Assembly: GCA_965205735.1 (NCBI GenBank)
Contig: OZ242179.1
Location: 372,001-436,000 of the forward strand
Direction of reading: 5' to 3'
Source of the DNA: VXNE01 sp965205735
Lineage (GTDB): Bacteria > Pseudomonadota > Gammaproteobacteria > Pseudomonadales > Azotimanducaceae
Length of the DNA stretch: 64,000 bases
Part shown: positions 8,695 through 17,451 of the stretch, in pieces
Layout: the number at the start of each line of letters is the position of its first letter
Position numbering within the stretch: position 1 is the first letter of the stretch
Notes under the pieces: generated by a model
Told to the model about the DNA's origin: nothing
The model's input: the letters and a program-made list of their open reading frames with translations, nothing else
The model's database searches: none
Program-made: the position numbers and the translations under genes

Positions 8695-9333
8695 ATGCAG
8701 AGTTTCGACATTCACCGGGGATTGGTCGCGCCCATGGACCGGGCCAACGTCGATACCGACCAGATCATCCCCAAACAGTTTCTGAAGTCGATTCGGCGCA
8801 CCGGCTTTGGCGACAACCTGTTCGACGCATGGCGCTATCTCGACGAAGGGGATATGAGCAAAAAGCAAGACGAGCGGCGGCCGAACCCGGACTTTGTCCT
8901 CAACGCGGCGCGCTTTCAGGGGGCCAGCATTCTCATTGCGCGGGATAACTTCGGATGCGGTTCCAGCCGTGAACATGCTGTGTGGGCGCTGATGGAGTAC
9001 GGTTTTCGTTGCGTCATCGCGCCGAGTTTCGCGGATATCTTCTTCACCAACAGCGCCAACAACGGTTTGCTGTTGGTCGTGCTTGCCGCTGACGAGATCG
9101 ATGCGCTGTTCGAGCGCGTCGAGGCGCCCGGTTTCTCGCTCGAAGTGGACTTGCCGAGACAGCGCGTGACTGCGGATGACGGCGCGTGCTGGCGGTTCGA
9201 CATCGCCGCCGAACGCAAGCAGCGGCTGTTGCATGGTCTGGACGACATCGGGATGACACTGGAATGCGCGGCGGCGATCCGCGACTTCGAACAGCGACAC
9301 AGGCGGCGCGCGCCGTGGGTGTTTCGAACATGA
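8695..9333 (+). CDS. leuD: 3-isopropylmalate dehydratase small subunit
   Basis: This is the swivel-domain subunit of isopropylmalate isomerase, 212 residues, the usual size. Characteristic stretches are LVAPMDRANVDTDQIIPKQFLKS at the N-terminus and GCGSSREHAVWAL in the substrate-binding loop. A strong Shine-Dalgarno (GGAGG, ending five bases before the ATG) fixes the start. It follows leuC by 54 bp and overlaps leuB by four bases (ATGA), so LeuD and LeuB are probably translationally coupled. Confidence 0.97.
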   Translation: MQSFDIHRGLVAPMDRANVDTDQIIPKQFLKSIRRTGFGDNLFDAWRYLDEGDMSKKQDERRPNPDFVLNAARFQGASILIARDNFGCGSSREHAVWALMEYGFRCVIAPSFADIFFTNSANNGLLLVVLAADEIDALFERVEAPGFSLEVDLPRQRVTADDGACWRFDIAAERKQRLLHGLDDIGMTLECAAAIRDFEQRHRRRAPWVFRT

Positions 9334-10415
9334 GCGCGAATATCCTGGTGCTGCCGGGCGACGGCATTGGCGCCGAGATCATGCCGCATGCGGTGCGGGT
9401 ATTGAAACACGCGAATGCGGGGATCGAACTCGACTTCGAATACGCGGAAGTCGGCGGGATAGCGATCGATCACTACGGCGATCCGCTGCCGCCGGACACG
9501 CTCGAGGCTGCGAAGCGGGCCGACGCGGTGTTGCTTGGCGCGGTCGGCGGCCCCAAGTGGGACGATCTGCCCATGGATCAACGCCCGGAGCGTGGCTTGC
9601 TCGGCCTGCGTTCTGGCTTGGACCTGTTCGCCAATCTGCGTCCGGCCATCCTGTTCGAACCGCTCGCGCAGGCGTCTTCTCTGAAGCCGGAACTCGTCGC
9701 GGGGCTCGACATTCTGATCGTGCGGGAACTAACCGGCGGCATCTATTTCGGCGAGCCGCGCGGCGTCGAGGTGGGAAACGGCTGCAGGCGGGGGTTCAAT
9801 ACCCTTGTCTATGACGAGCGCGAAATTGAACGTATCGCGCGCGTCGCGTTCGAACTCGCGCGCAAGCGTCGACGACGGCTGACCTCGGTGGACAAGGCGA
9901 ACATATTGGAAGTAACCCAGCTTTGGCGCGATGTCGTCTGTGAGGTCGCGGCGGAATATTCCGACGTGGAACTGTCGCACATGTATGTCGACAACGCCGG
10001 CATGCAGCTCGTGCGGGCGCCGAAGCAGTTCGACGTGGTCGTGACCGGAAACATGTTCGGCGACATCCTTTCGGACGTGGCGGCCATGCTTACCGGATCG
10101 CTGGGAATGCTGCCCTCGGCATCGCTCAACGCGGGCGATCAGGGGATGTACGAGCCGGTGCACGGTACAGCGCCGGACATCGCTGGTCAGAATATCGCGA
10201 ACCCGCTCGCCACCATCATGTCTGTTGCCATGATGTTGCGTTACAGCTTGAATGCGGCAGCCGCCGCGGACCGTATCGAGGCGGCGGTGGCGACTGTACT
10301 GGACGATGGTTTGCGCACGGCTGATATATTTCCCGAGTCTGGCGGGGAGCATCTTCGCCGCGTCGGCACCGACGAAATGGCCGATGCGGTCATCGCCGCA
10401 ATGGCCCAGGAGTAG
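9330..10415 (+). CDS. leuB: 3-isopropylmalate dehydrogenase
   Basis: This is the NAD-dependent oxidative decarboxylase of 3-isopropylmalate, 361 residues. The N-terminus ILVLPGDGIGAEI, the catalytic-site strand ELTGGIYFGEPRG, the YVDNAGMQLVRAPKQFDVVVTGNMFGDILSD metal-binding stretch and the GTAPDIAGQNIANP NAD loop are all present. The start is the ATG overlapping the leuD stop, because homologues begin just before the ILVLPGDG strand. Upstream in-frame codons would lie inside leuD. It is followed closely by asd. Confidence 0.98.
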   Translation: MSANILVLPGDGIGAEIMPHAVRVLKHANAGIELDFEYAEVGGIAIDHYGDPLPPDTLEAAKRADAVLLGAVGGPKWDDLPMDQRPERGLLGLRSGLDLFANLRPAILFEPLAQASSLKPELVAGLDILIVRELTGGIYFGEPRGVEVGNGCRRGFNTLVYDEREIERIARVAFELARKRRRRLTSVDKANILEVTQLWRDVVCEVAAEYSDVELSHMYVDNAGMQLVRAPKQFDVVVTGNMFGDILSDVAAMLTGSLGMLPSASLNAGDQGMYEPVHGTAPDIAGQNIANPLATIMSVAMMLRYSLNAAAAADRIEAAVATVLDDGLRTADIFPESGGEHLRRVGTDEMADAVIAAMAQE

Positions 10416-10420
10416 ATCAG

Positions 10421-11443
10421 GTGGAGAAAGTAAACGTAGCCGTCGCCGGCGCCACCGGAGCTGTCGGAGAGGCGATGCGGGAGGTGCTGGAGGAGCGCGG
10501 CTTTCCGGTGGATCGGCTGGTGCTGCTCGCAAGCCCGCGGTCCGCCGGCAAACGTCTGCAGTACCGCGGCAAGTTCCACCGGGTCGAGGTGCTCGACGAA
10601 TTCGATTTCGAGGATATCCAGATCGGGCTGTTCTCCGCCGGCGGCCCGGTTAGCGCCGAGCACGTGCCGCGGGCAGCTGCAGCGGGCGCGGTCGTAATCG
10701 ATAACACCTCCAGGTTTCGCTATGACGACGACGTGCCGCTAGTCGTGCCCGAGGTGAACCCGCATCACATCGACGGGTATTCGGCGCGCGGCATCATCGC
10801 CAATCCCAATTGCTCGACGATCCAGATGGTGGTAGCGCTCAAGCCGATTTACGACGCCGTAGGCATCTCGCGCGTCAACGTGGCCACGTACCAGGCCGTG
10901 TCCGGCGCCGGCGCGCGCGGCGTGTCCGAACTCGCCGGCCAGACGGCGAACTTGCTGAACGGCAAGGATGTAGAACTCGACGTGCATCCCGTGCAGATCG
11001 CATTTAATGCGATTCCGCAGATCAATGACTTCCAGGAGAATGGCTACACCATTGAAGAGATGAAGATGGTCTGGGAGACGCAAAAGATCTTCGATGACGA
11101 GCATATCCTCGTGAATCCGACCTGCGTGCGAATTCCGGTGTTCTATGGTCACTCGGAGGCGGTGCATATCGAAACCCATGAGCCAATCTCTGCCGAATGG
11201 GCAAAGGAACTGCTGGCCGCGGCCGAAGGCGTCACGGTCATCGACGAACACGAAGATGCCGGCTATCCCACAGCCTTCGGGGATGCGGCCGGCAAGGATT
11301 CGGTCTACGTGGGCCGGATTCGAGAGGATATTTCTCACCCGAACGGACTGAATCTATGGGTAGTGTCAGACAACGTGCGAAAGGGTGCCGCGCTCAACAG
11401 CGTCCAGATCGCCGAACATCTGTTGCCGAAGCTGGCCGCATAG
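10421..11443 (+). CDS. asd: aspartate-semialdehyde dehydrogenase
   Basis: Asd makes L-aspartate 4-semialdehyde from aspartyl phosphate and feeds the lysine/diaminopimelate, threonine and methionine branches. The 340-residue protein has the NADP-binding start VNVAVAGATGAVGEAM and the catalytic C131 in IIANPNCSTIQMV. The GTG start at 10421 has an AGGAG nine bases upstream inside the end of leuB. Adjacency to leuB and fimV is the usual gammaproteobacterial arrangement. Confidence 0.97.
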   Translation: MEKVNVAVAGATGAVGEAMREVLEERGFPVDRLVLLASPRSAGKRLQYRGKFHRVEVLDEFDFEDIQIGLFSAGGPVSAEHVPRAAAAGAVVIDNTSRFRYDDDVPLVVPEVNPHHIDGYSARGIIANPNCSTIQMVVALKPIYDAVGISRVNVATYQAVSGAGARGVSELAGQTANLLNGKDVELDVHPVQIAFNAIPQINDFQENGYTIEEMKMVWETQKIFDDEHILVNPTCVRIPVFYGHSEAVHIETHEPISAEWAKELLAAAEGVTVIDEHEDAGYPTAFGDAAGKDSVYVGRIREDISHPNGLNLWVVSDNVRKGAALNSVQIAEHLLPKLAA

Positions 11444-11469
11444 CCGGCGCGGGCGGTGTTCTGGCGGCC

Positions 11470-12414
11470 ATGGTCATTCGGCCGGTCATCGGCTTGGCCC
11501 TTGTGATGCGGCCAAGGGCGATGCTGGGCGTGCTTGGCCTGTGCTTGGCCGCGGGTCACATGGCCTTGGCGGCAGACGAAGAGATGTACGGGCCAACGAC
11601 GCGGGACGATACGCTTTGGTCCATCGCCATGGAGGTGCGGCCGCCTGGATTGACGCTGGCGGAGACGATTGCGGCTTTGCAACGCATGAATCCGCAGGCC
11701 TTCGTCGATGGCGATGCCAACCTCTTGATGCGGGGCGTGATGCTCAAGGTTCCGACAACGGCTGCGGCGATGGAAACTTCCACCAGTGCTGAGGAGCCAG
11801 AGCCGGATCCTCCGGCCGAGGAATCGCCTGCTCCCGAACAGGTGGAGATATTCCTCCAGGAGACCGTCTCCCCCGTGACCGCCACCGGCGACGAGGAACA
11901 CGAACTCCTCGCGATGCGAAACGCGGAACTGGAGGAGCGCCTGGAGGCCGTCCAGGGCGAGCTGGCGGATGCGACCACGGCCGTCGCGGCGCTCAAATCC
12001 CAGGTCTCCACGCTGCGGCGCCGCTTGGCTGAGAGCGAGGCGCAAGCCGCCGGGCAATCGCCGCCAGCGAAGCGCTCGGAAGCGACCCGCCGGAATGCGG
12101 TGACGGGAATCGCCCTGGCCTTGCTTGTCGTGGTCGTCATGGCGTTCCTGTATGCCAGAAGGCGATTGGGAAGTCGGGCGGTCACCGAGCCGGCCGCGGG
12201 GCCGCCGCTCGGAGCCAGGCGGATCGCGGCCGGGCGGTTCGCCCCGGAGACCGTGCCCGACGAGTACGCCCCGGCCACCAAGCTCAATCTTGCCCGCGCC
12301 TTCGTCGATATGGGTCGAACCGAGCAAGCCCGGGAGGTCCTCGAAGAAGTGTTGGCTGAAGGAAGCGAAGACGAACGGCGCGAAGCGGATGAACTATTCA
12401 GGCGAATGGAGTGA
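11470..12414 (+). CDS. short FimV-like envelope protein
   Basis: This 314-residue protein sits in the FimV slot between asd and truA. It has a signal peptide (hydrophobic stretch ending GHMALA-ADEE), a region resembling the FimV LysM-type N-terminus (TLWSIAMEVRP..QRMNPQAF), an acidic Pro/Glu-rich linker, a coiled coil (about 140-190), one transmembrane helix (ALALLVVVVMAFLYARR), and a C-terminal FimV motif (KLNLARAFVDMGRTEQAREVLEEVLAEG..). Known FimV proteins are often about 900 residues and link peptidoglycan to type IV pilus and polarity functions. This one has lost most of the middle and cytoplasmic region. The second half of the C-terminal motif is typical, so the truncation looks like a compact variant rather than decay. 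Confidence 0.75.
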   Translation: MVIRPVIGLALVMRPRAMLGVLGLCLAAGHMALAADEEMYGPTTRDDTLWSIAMEVRPPGLTLAETIAALQRMNPQAFVDGDANLLMRGVMLKVPTTAAAMETSTSAEEPEPDPPAEESPAPEQVEIFLQETVSPVTATGDEEHELLAMRNAELEERLEAVQGELADATTAVAALKSQVSTLRRRLAESEAQAAGQSPPAKRSEATRRNAVTGIALALLVVVVMAFLYARRRLGSRAVTEPAAGPPLGARRIAAGRFAPETVPDEYAPATKLNLARAFVDMGRTEQAREVLEEVLAEGSEDERREADELFRRME

Positions 12415-13213
12415 CAAGAGCCGGGGCCCAGGCGAGATCGTCGCACTGGGACTCGAATACGATGGCGGCGCGTTCCACGGCTTCCAGGCCCAGCGCGGCG
12501 TTCCCACGGTTCAGGAAACGCTGGAGACCGCGCTCTCCGAGGTTGCCGGAGAATCGATCCGCGTCACCGCCGCCGGACGGACCGATGCCGGCGTGCACGC
12601 GACGCAACAGGTGGTGAGTTTCTCGACCCATGCCGAAAGACCTCTCGAAGCCTGGCGCGGGGGCGTCAATTCGCTCATTGACGGCGCGGTCGCGGTCACT
12701 TGGTCGCGCCGCGCGGCGAATGGATTCAACGCCCGTTTCGATGCTCTCTCGCGCCGTTATGTCTACATCTTCCATGAGTCGGAGACGGCCCCCGCGCTGC
12801 TGCGCGGCAAAGTGGCCTGGTCCCGCGAACGCCTGGACGAGAGGCCGATGTCGAAGGCGGTGGAAAGCCTGCTGGGCGAGCAGGACTTCACCTCGTTCCG
12901 TGCTGCGGGATGCCAGTCCAATACTCCTTTCCGTTGCGTCCGCGCTGCGTCGGTGTACCGTCGCGGTCCCCAGGTTATTTTCGACATTGTCGCCAATGCA
13001 TTTCTCCTGCGTATGGTGCGCAATATTGCGGGCAGCCTGCGTCGCATTGGTCTGCGCTCGGAAGACGCCGGGTATCTCGCGCGGTTGCTTGCCTGCAAGG
13101 ACAGGACCCGCGCCGCGCCGACGGCGGCCGCCGAAGGCCTGTACCTCGCGCAGGTCAGCTATTCGGATTTCGACATCGCGTATCGTCCTCCGCCGACGTT
13201 GGAAATCGTGTAG
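12389..13213 (+). CDS. truA: tRNA pseudouridine(38-40) synthase
   Basis: TruA isomerises U38-U40 in the tRNA anticodon arm. The catalytic Asp is D66 in AAGRTDAGVHATQQV. Other signatures are the starting strand ALGLEYDGGAFHGFQAQ and NAFLLRMVRNIAGSLRRIG. The length (274 residues) is normal. The start ATG at 12389 overlaps the end of the fimV-like gene by 26 bp, implying translational coupling. Later in-frame codons would remove part of the first strand. Confidence 0.95.
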   Translation: MNYSGEWSDKSRGPGEIVALGLEYDGGAFHGFQAQRGVPTVQETLETALSEVAGESIRVTAAGRTDAGVHATQQVVSFSTHAERPLEAWRGGVNSLIDGAVAVTWSRRAANGFNARFDALSRRYVYIFHESETAPALLRGKVAWSRERLDERPMSKAVESLLGEQDFTSFRAAGCQSNTPFRCVRAASVYRRGPQVIFDIVANAFLLRMVRNIAGSLRRIGLRSEDAGYLARLLACKDRTRAAPTAAAEGLYLAQVSYSDFDIAYRPPPTLEIV

Positions 13214-13249
13214 TTTGAAAACTTCCTTTTCTTGCCCGGTGGATGCGTC

Positions 13250-13879
13250 GTGCGCGTAAGGACGAAAATCTGCGGGATTACGTCTGTCCGCGATGCGGCC
13301 GTGGCGGCGGCTGCGGGCTGCGACGCCATCGGCATAAATTTTTACCGAGGCAGCCCCCGGTGCGTGCAGGTGCCGGTCGCGCGCGACATCGCGGCGTCCC
13401 TGCCGCCCTTTGTCACCCCGGTCGGTATCTTCGTGGATGCTGAGCCCGCCTGGATCGAAGAAGTCCTGCACCAGGTGCCGCTTGGCCTTTTGCAGTTTCA
13501 CGGTGACGAACCGCCGGCTACGTGCGAACGATTCGGTGTGCCGTACACCAAGACGCTCAGCGTCCGGGAACCTCTCGACGTGGCAGCGCTGGAGCGGGAC
13601 TACGGCTCCGCGGGGGGATTCCTGCTCGATACTTTCGATCCGGCGGCGAAGGGTGGTATCGGCCGGGCGTTCGATTGGTCGCTGTGGCCGGCGAATTCGG
13701 TCAAACCGCTGGTGCTCGCGGGCGGACTGACGCCTGATAACGTGTTCGCCGCGATTCGCAAGTTGCGCCCATACGGCGTCGATGTCAGCAGCGGGGTCGA
13801 GGATGGAGTGCAGGGCGTAAAGAGTCCGGCCAAGGTGCGCGCATTCATGGATGAGGTACGGCGTGGCGGGAGCGAATAA
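13250..13879 (+). CDS. trpF: phosphoribosylanthranilate isomerase
   Basis: This TIM-barrel enzyme of tryptophan synthesis is about 209 residues. The N-terminal VRTKICGIT carries the catalytic Cys. LQFHGDEPP and the C-terminal LAGGLTPDNVFAAIR..GVDVSSGVE hold the phosphate loops and catalytic Asp. A GTG at 13250 gives the usual N-terminus, and a TTG 18 bp upstream is an alternative. It precedes trpB and trpA but is separate from trpE/G/D/C, which are not in the window. Confidence 0.95.
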   Translation: MRVRTKICGITSVRDAAVAAAAGCDAIGINFYRGSPRCVQVPVARDIAASLPPFVTPVGIFVDAEPAWIEEVLHQVPLGLLQFHGDEPPATCERFGVPYTKTLSVREPLDVAALERDYGSAGGFLLDTFDPAAKGGIGRAFDWSLWPANSVKPLVLAGGLTPDNVFAAIRKLRPYGVDVSSGVEDGVQGVKSPAKVRAFMDEVRRGGSE

Positions 13880-15077
13880 GGTGCCGTATCGCCAGCCGGC
13901 GGCGGGGGGACGATTCGGCCCCTACGGCGGCCGTTTCGTCGCGGAAACGCTGATGCACGCGCTCGATCAACTGACGACGCTTTATGAGGACGTGAAGGAC
14001 GATGCCGCATTCCAGCGCGATCTCGCCCATGACCTCGCGAGCTACGTGGGGAGGCCGACGCCCCTCTACCACGCCGCGCGCCTCACCGCGAAACTGGGCG
14101 GCGCGAAGATCTACCTCAAGCGCGAGGACCTGAATCACACGGGCGCCCACAAGATCAACAACACCGTGGGTCAGGCGCTGCTCGCGAAACGGATGGGCAA
14201 GCCGCGCGTCATCGCCGAAACCGGGGCGGGCCAGCACGGTGTCGCCACCGCTACAGTCGCCGCGCGCATGGATCTCGAATGCCGCGTATATATGGGTGCT
14301 GCGGACATCAGGCGGCAAAGCGTTAACGTCTACCGCATGAAAATGCTCGGCGCCCAGGTCGTACCGGTCGAATCCGGTTCGAAGACGCTGAAGGACGCGA
14401 TGAACGAAGCGATGCGGGATTGGGTCACCAACGTCGATACGACGCACTACATCATCGGAAGCGTCGCGGGTCCGCATCCCTATCCGATGATGGTGCGGGA
14501 CTTCCAGGCGGTGATCGGTCGGGAGGCGCGGGAGCAGTGCCTGCGCGCCGAAGGCCGCCTGCCGGACCTGCTTGTGGCCTGCATCGGCGGCGGGTCGAAC
14601 GCCATGGGGCTGTTCTATCCGTTCGTGGACGACGAAGGCGTTGATATGGTGGGCGTCGAAGCGGCGGGGCTGGGCCTCGCGACCGCGCGGCATGCGGCGC
14701 CGCTGAACGCCGGAACGCCGGGCGTCCTGCACGGCCAGCATACCTACCTGATGCAGGACGAAGACGGCCAGATCATGCAAACCCATTCGATTTCGGCCGG
14801 GCTCGACTATCCCGGAGTCGGGCCGGAACATTCCTACTGGAAAGACATCGGCCGCGCCCGCTATACCGCAGTCACCGATGACGAAGCGTTGGACGCGTTT
14901 CGGTTGCTGAACCGGACCGAGGGCATCCTGCCCGCTCTCGAGTCGAGCCACGCGGTGGCGTGGGTCGTGCGGGAAGCGCCGCAGAGGTCCGCCGACCATA
15001 TTGTCATCGTGAATCTCTCGGGCCGTGGCGACAAGGACATCAACACCGTCGCCCAACGCGACGGCATCGAGCTATGA
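13863..15077 (+). CDS. trpB: tryptophan synthase beta chain
   Basis: TrpB is the PLP enzyme condensing indole with serine. The PLP Lys is K97 in HTGAHKINNT (numbering from the GTG at 13863). GAGQHGVATAT and the PLP phosphate loop GGGSNAMGLFYPF are intact, as is the C-terminal ALESSHAVAW. The GTG at 13863 has a GAGGTAC sequence just upstream. An ATG at 13851 and a GTG at 13881 are possible alternatives, all overlapping or abutting trpF. The trpB stop overlaps the trpA start (ATGA), the normal coupling for equal amounts of both chains. Confidence 0.96.
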   Translation: MAGANKVPYRQPAAGGRFGPYGGRFVAETLMHALDQLTTLYEDVKDDAAFQRDLAHDLASYVGRPTPLYHAARLTAKLGGAKIYLKREDLNHTGAHKINNTVGQALLAKRMGKPRVIAETGAGQHGVATATVAARMDLECRVYMGAADIRRQSVNVYRMKMLGAQVVPVESGSKTLKDAMNEAMRDWVTNVDTTHYIIGSVAGPHPYPMMVRDFQAVIGREAREQCLRAEGRLPDLLVACIGGGSNAMGLFYPFVDDEGVDMVGVEAAGLGLATARHAAPLNAGTPGVLHGQHTYLMQDEDGQIMQTHSISAGLDYPGVGPEHSYWKDIGRARYTAVTDDEALDAFRLLNRTEGILPALESSHAVAWVVREAPQRSADHIVIVNLSGRGDKDINTVAQRDGIEL

Positions 15078-15880
15078 GTCGACTGGGCGAAGTGCTGGCT
15101 ACCTGTCGCGCCGGCGGCAGAAAGGCGTTGACGGCCTTCATCACCGCGGGGGACCCTGTGCCGGAAGCGACGGTGCCGGCGCTGCGCGCGCTGGTCCGGG
15201 GCGGTGCGGACATCGTGGAGCTCGGGGTGCCATTCTCGGACCCCGAGGCCGAAGGACCGTCCGTACAGAGATCATCCGAACGCGCGTTGGCGAATGGCGT
15301 GACCCTGTCGACTGTGCTGGACATGACCCGCGACTTCCGCAGAGCGGATGACGCGACGCCGGTGGTTCTCATGGGGTACCTCAATACCGTCATGCGCATG
15401 GGCTACGAGACGTTTGCTTCCCGCGCGCGGGAAGCTGGCGTGGACGGGCTCATTCTTGTGAACCTGCCGCCGGAAGAGGCGGCCCCGGCGCAGGCCGCGT
15501 TGGCGCGGCAAGGCATCGACCTGATCTTCCTGGTCGCGCCGACGACATCCAGGGAACGCGCCGCGCGCATCGCGGAGCGCGGCAGCGGTTTCATCTACTA
15601 CGTGTCGTTGAAGGGAGTGACCGGAGCCCACCACCTGGACACCGCCGATGTCGGGCGCAACATCTCGGCGTTGCGGAAGGTGTGCCGTCTGCCCATCCAA
15701 GTCGGCTTTGGCATAAAGGATGCGGAGTCGGCCCGTGCTGTGGCCCGGATAGCCGACGGCGTAGTCGTCGGCAGCGTCCTGGTGGACGTCATGGGGGAGC
15801 GCAGGTCCGATCCGGACAGCATACCGGCGGCGCTGCAGGCACGACTGGGCGTGTTGCGGGACGCCATAGACACGATATGA
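15074..15880 (+). CDS. trpA: tryptophan synthase alpha chain
   Basis: TrpA cleaves indole-3-glycerol phosphate and channels indole to TrpB. It has 268 residues, the normal length. Catalytic Glu49 is present (IVELGVPFSDP), but the second catalytic acid, Asp60 in well-studied enzymes (motif ADGP), is Glu here (EAEGPSVQ, residue 60). The change is conservative and keeps a carboxylate. Later loops, including GVTGA and GFGIKDAESA, are normal. Nothing else suggests decay. The gene is followed by a family C repeat element instead of accD, which often lies here in relatives. Confidence 0.95.
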   Translation: MSRLGEVLATCRAGGRKALTAFITAGDPVPEATVPALRALVRGGADIVELGVPFSDPEAEGPSVQRSSERALANGVTLSTVLDMTRDFRRADDATPVVLMGYLNTVMRMGYETFASRAREAGVDGLILVNLPPEEAAPAQAALARQGIDLIFLVAPTTSRERAARIAERGSGFIYYVSLKGVTGAHHLDTADVGRNISALRKVCRLPIQVGFGIKDAESARAVARIADGVVVGSVLVDVMGERRSDPDSIPAALQARLGVLRDAIDTI

Positions 15881-15888
15881 AGGCTAGC

Positions 15889-16138
15889 CTAGCCCGGATA
15901 TTTCACCAAGCCGCTTGTTTAGCAGGTAAATGTATTTTAGTTTCAATAGGTTAATCGTGTATTTCGAAAGTCCTGCCGGAAACAAACTGCGCTGGCCGCG
16001 CCCTCGCTGGTCTTTTGCCCGCGTGCGCGCACATGGTCGCTACACCATAAGGCGCAGCTATGCTTCCGCTCCCGAGCACGCGCACGCGGGCAAAATCCTG
16101 CGCGATCATCGCGGCCCTTGATGAAATGTCCGAGCTAG
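15889..16138. repeat. family C element with inverted ends and an internal 17-bp palindrome
   Basis: The ends at 15889-15910 (CTAGCCCGGATATTTCACCAAG) and 16117-16138 are inverted copies matching at 19 of 22 positions. Inside is a perfect 17-bp inverted repeat, TTTTGCCCGCGTGCGCG at 16013-16029 with its complement at 16079-16095. The part from 15915 to 15975 is visibly AT-richer than the surroundings. The right end covers the folC start codon. Related ends occur at 42525-42630. The structure resembles a small non-autonomous mobile element, but no target duplication was identified by eye. Confidence 0.65.
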
Positions 16139-17352
16139 CGGGTTGGCTGGACCGCATCGGCGTAGAACATCCGAAAACAGTTGTACGGGGCATCGGTCAA
16201 GTAGCAGAAGTCGCCGCGCGCGCGGACCTGAATCCGCCGGCGCCCGTCAACTTCGTGGTGGCCGGGACCAACGGAAAGGGATCGACGGCGGTTTTCCTGG
16301 AACAGTTGCTGCGGGCCTCGGGTCGCACCGTGGGAACCACCCTTTCGCCGCACCTCGTGCGCTTCAACGAGCGTATCCGCGTCAATGGAGAGGAGATCGA
16401 AGACGACGAGATCGTCGCCGCCTTCGAAGTCGTGGAAAGCGCCCGCCGCGGCGTTGCGCTCAGCTACTTCGAGTACGCGATACTCGCGGCGTTTCGGGTA
16501 TTCCGCGCCCGCAACGTGGACACGTCGGTGCTTGAAGTGGGACTCGGGGGACGTCTTGACGCGGTCAATATCGTCGATGCGGATGTCGCGCTCATCACGA
16601 GCATTGGCCTCGACCATCAGGACTATCTCGGCTGCGATGTCGAAGCCATCGGCGCCGAGAAAGCCGGGGTGATGCGCCCGGGTCGACCGGTGATTTTCGG
16701 AGCCGGCCACCCTCCGAATTCCGTGTGCGACCGCGCGGCGGAACTGGGAGCACCGCTTGTCAGGAATGGAATCGACTATCGCCACTCCGCGGACGAGGAC
16801 GGCTTCCGCGTGGAGCTATTCAACGGTCGCCGGATCCGGGTGAAAGAGAGGCCCAGGGTAGCGGTGGATAACGCCTCGGCGGCCTTGCAGGCCTTCGCGA
16901 TGATCGAACCGGATTTCGCCCCCGCGGCACTCGCCGAGGCTTGCCGTCTCGCGACGATACCAGGCCGACTCGAACGCGTTGACGCCTGCGGCCGCCGTTG
17001 GATCCTGGATGTCGCGCACAACCCCCATGCGGCGCGGTTTCTGCGCGAGAACGTGGACGCGCGCATCGCCTGCGCGATTCTCGGTATGCTGGAAGACAAG
17101 GACCATGCCGGCGTCGCGGCCGCGCTCGCGGACCGGGTAGATTATTGGGTGCTCACGGACAACGCGGCGCCGAGGGGATTGAGCGCAGAAGAACTAGGTG
17201 AACGGTTGCGCGTTCGACACGCGCGCCAGCCACGAATACGAGACGCCATGGCGCGCGCCCTATCTACTACGAAGGCAAACGATGTTATCCTCGTAGTCGG
17301 TTCGTTCGATACCGTTGCCCGCGCGCGCCAAGAACTGATCCGTGCAAGTTAG
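16126..17352 (+). CDS. folC: dihydrofolate synthase / folylpolyglutamate synthase
   Basis: FolC is a Mur-ligase-family ATP enzyme adding glutamate to dihydropteroate and folates. The ~408-residue protein has the P-loop GTNGKGST, the folate-binding SPHLVRFNERIRVNGE, LEVGLGGRLDAVNIVDADVALITSIGLDHQDYLG, and the C-terminal DVAHNPHAARFL. The ATG at 16126 gives a typical N-terminus (ELAGWLDRIGVEHPK), and an in-frame ATG at 16060 is less likely. The start lies inside the right end of the family C element, so the repeat contributes the first four or five codons and all local upstream signals. Confidence 0.94.
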   Translation: MSELAGWLDRIGVEHPKTVVRGIGQVAEVAARADLNPPAPVNFVVAGTNGKGSTAVFLEQLLRASGRTVGTTLSPHLVRFNERIRVNGEEIEDDEIVAAFEVVESARRGVALSYFEYAILAAFRVFRARNVDTSVLEVGLGGRLDAVNIVDADVALITSIGLDHQDYLGCDVEAIGAEKAGVMRPGRPVIFGAGHPPNSVCDRAAELGAPLVRNGIDYRHSADEDGFRVELFNGRRIRVKERPRVAVDNASAALQAFAMIEPDFAPAALAEACRLATIPGRLERVDACGRRWILDVAHNPHAARFLRENVDARIACAILGMLEDKDHAGVAAALADRVDYWVLTDNAAPRGLSAEELGERLRVRHARQPRIRDAMARALSTTKANDVILVVGSFDTVARARQELIRAS

Positions 17353-17451
17353 CTTAAGCCCTCGATCCTTCAACGTCCTACAATCGTGCCCCGCGGGCAG
17401 GATTTCCAAGACATGGGACTTTCCTATTGAAACCAAACGACGTTTAGCGGC

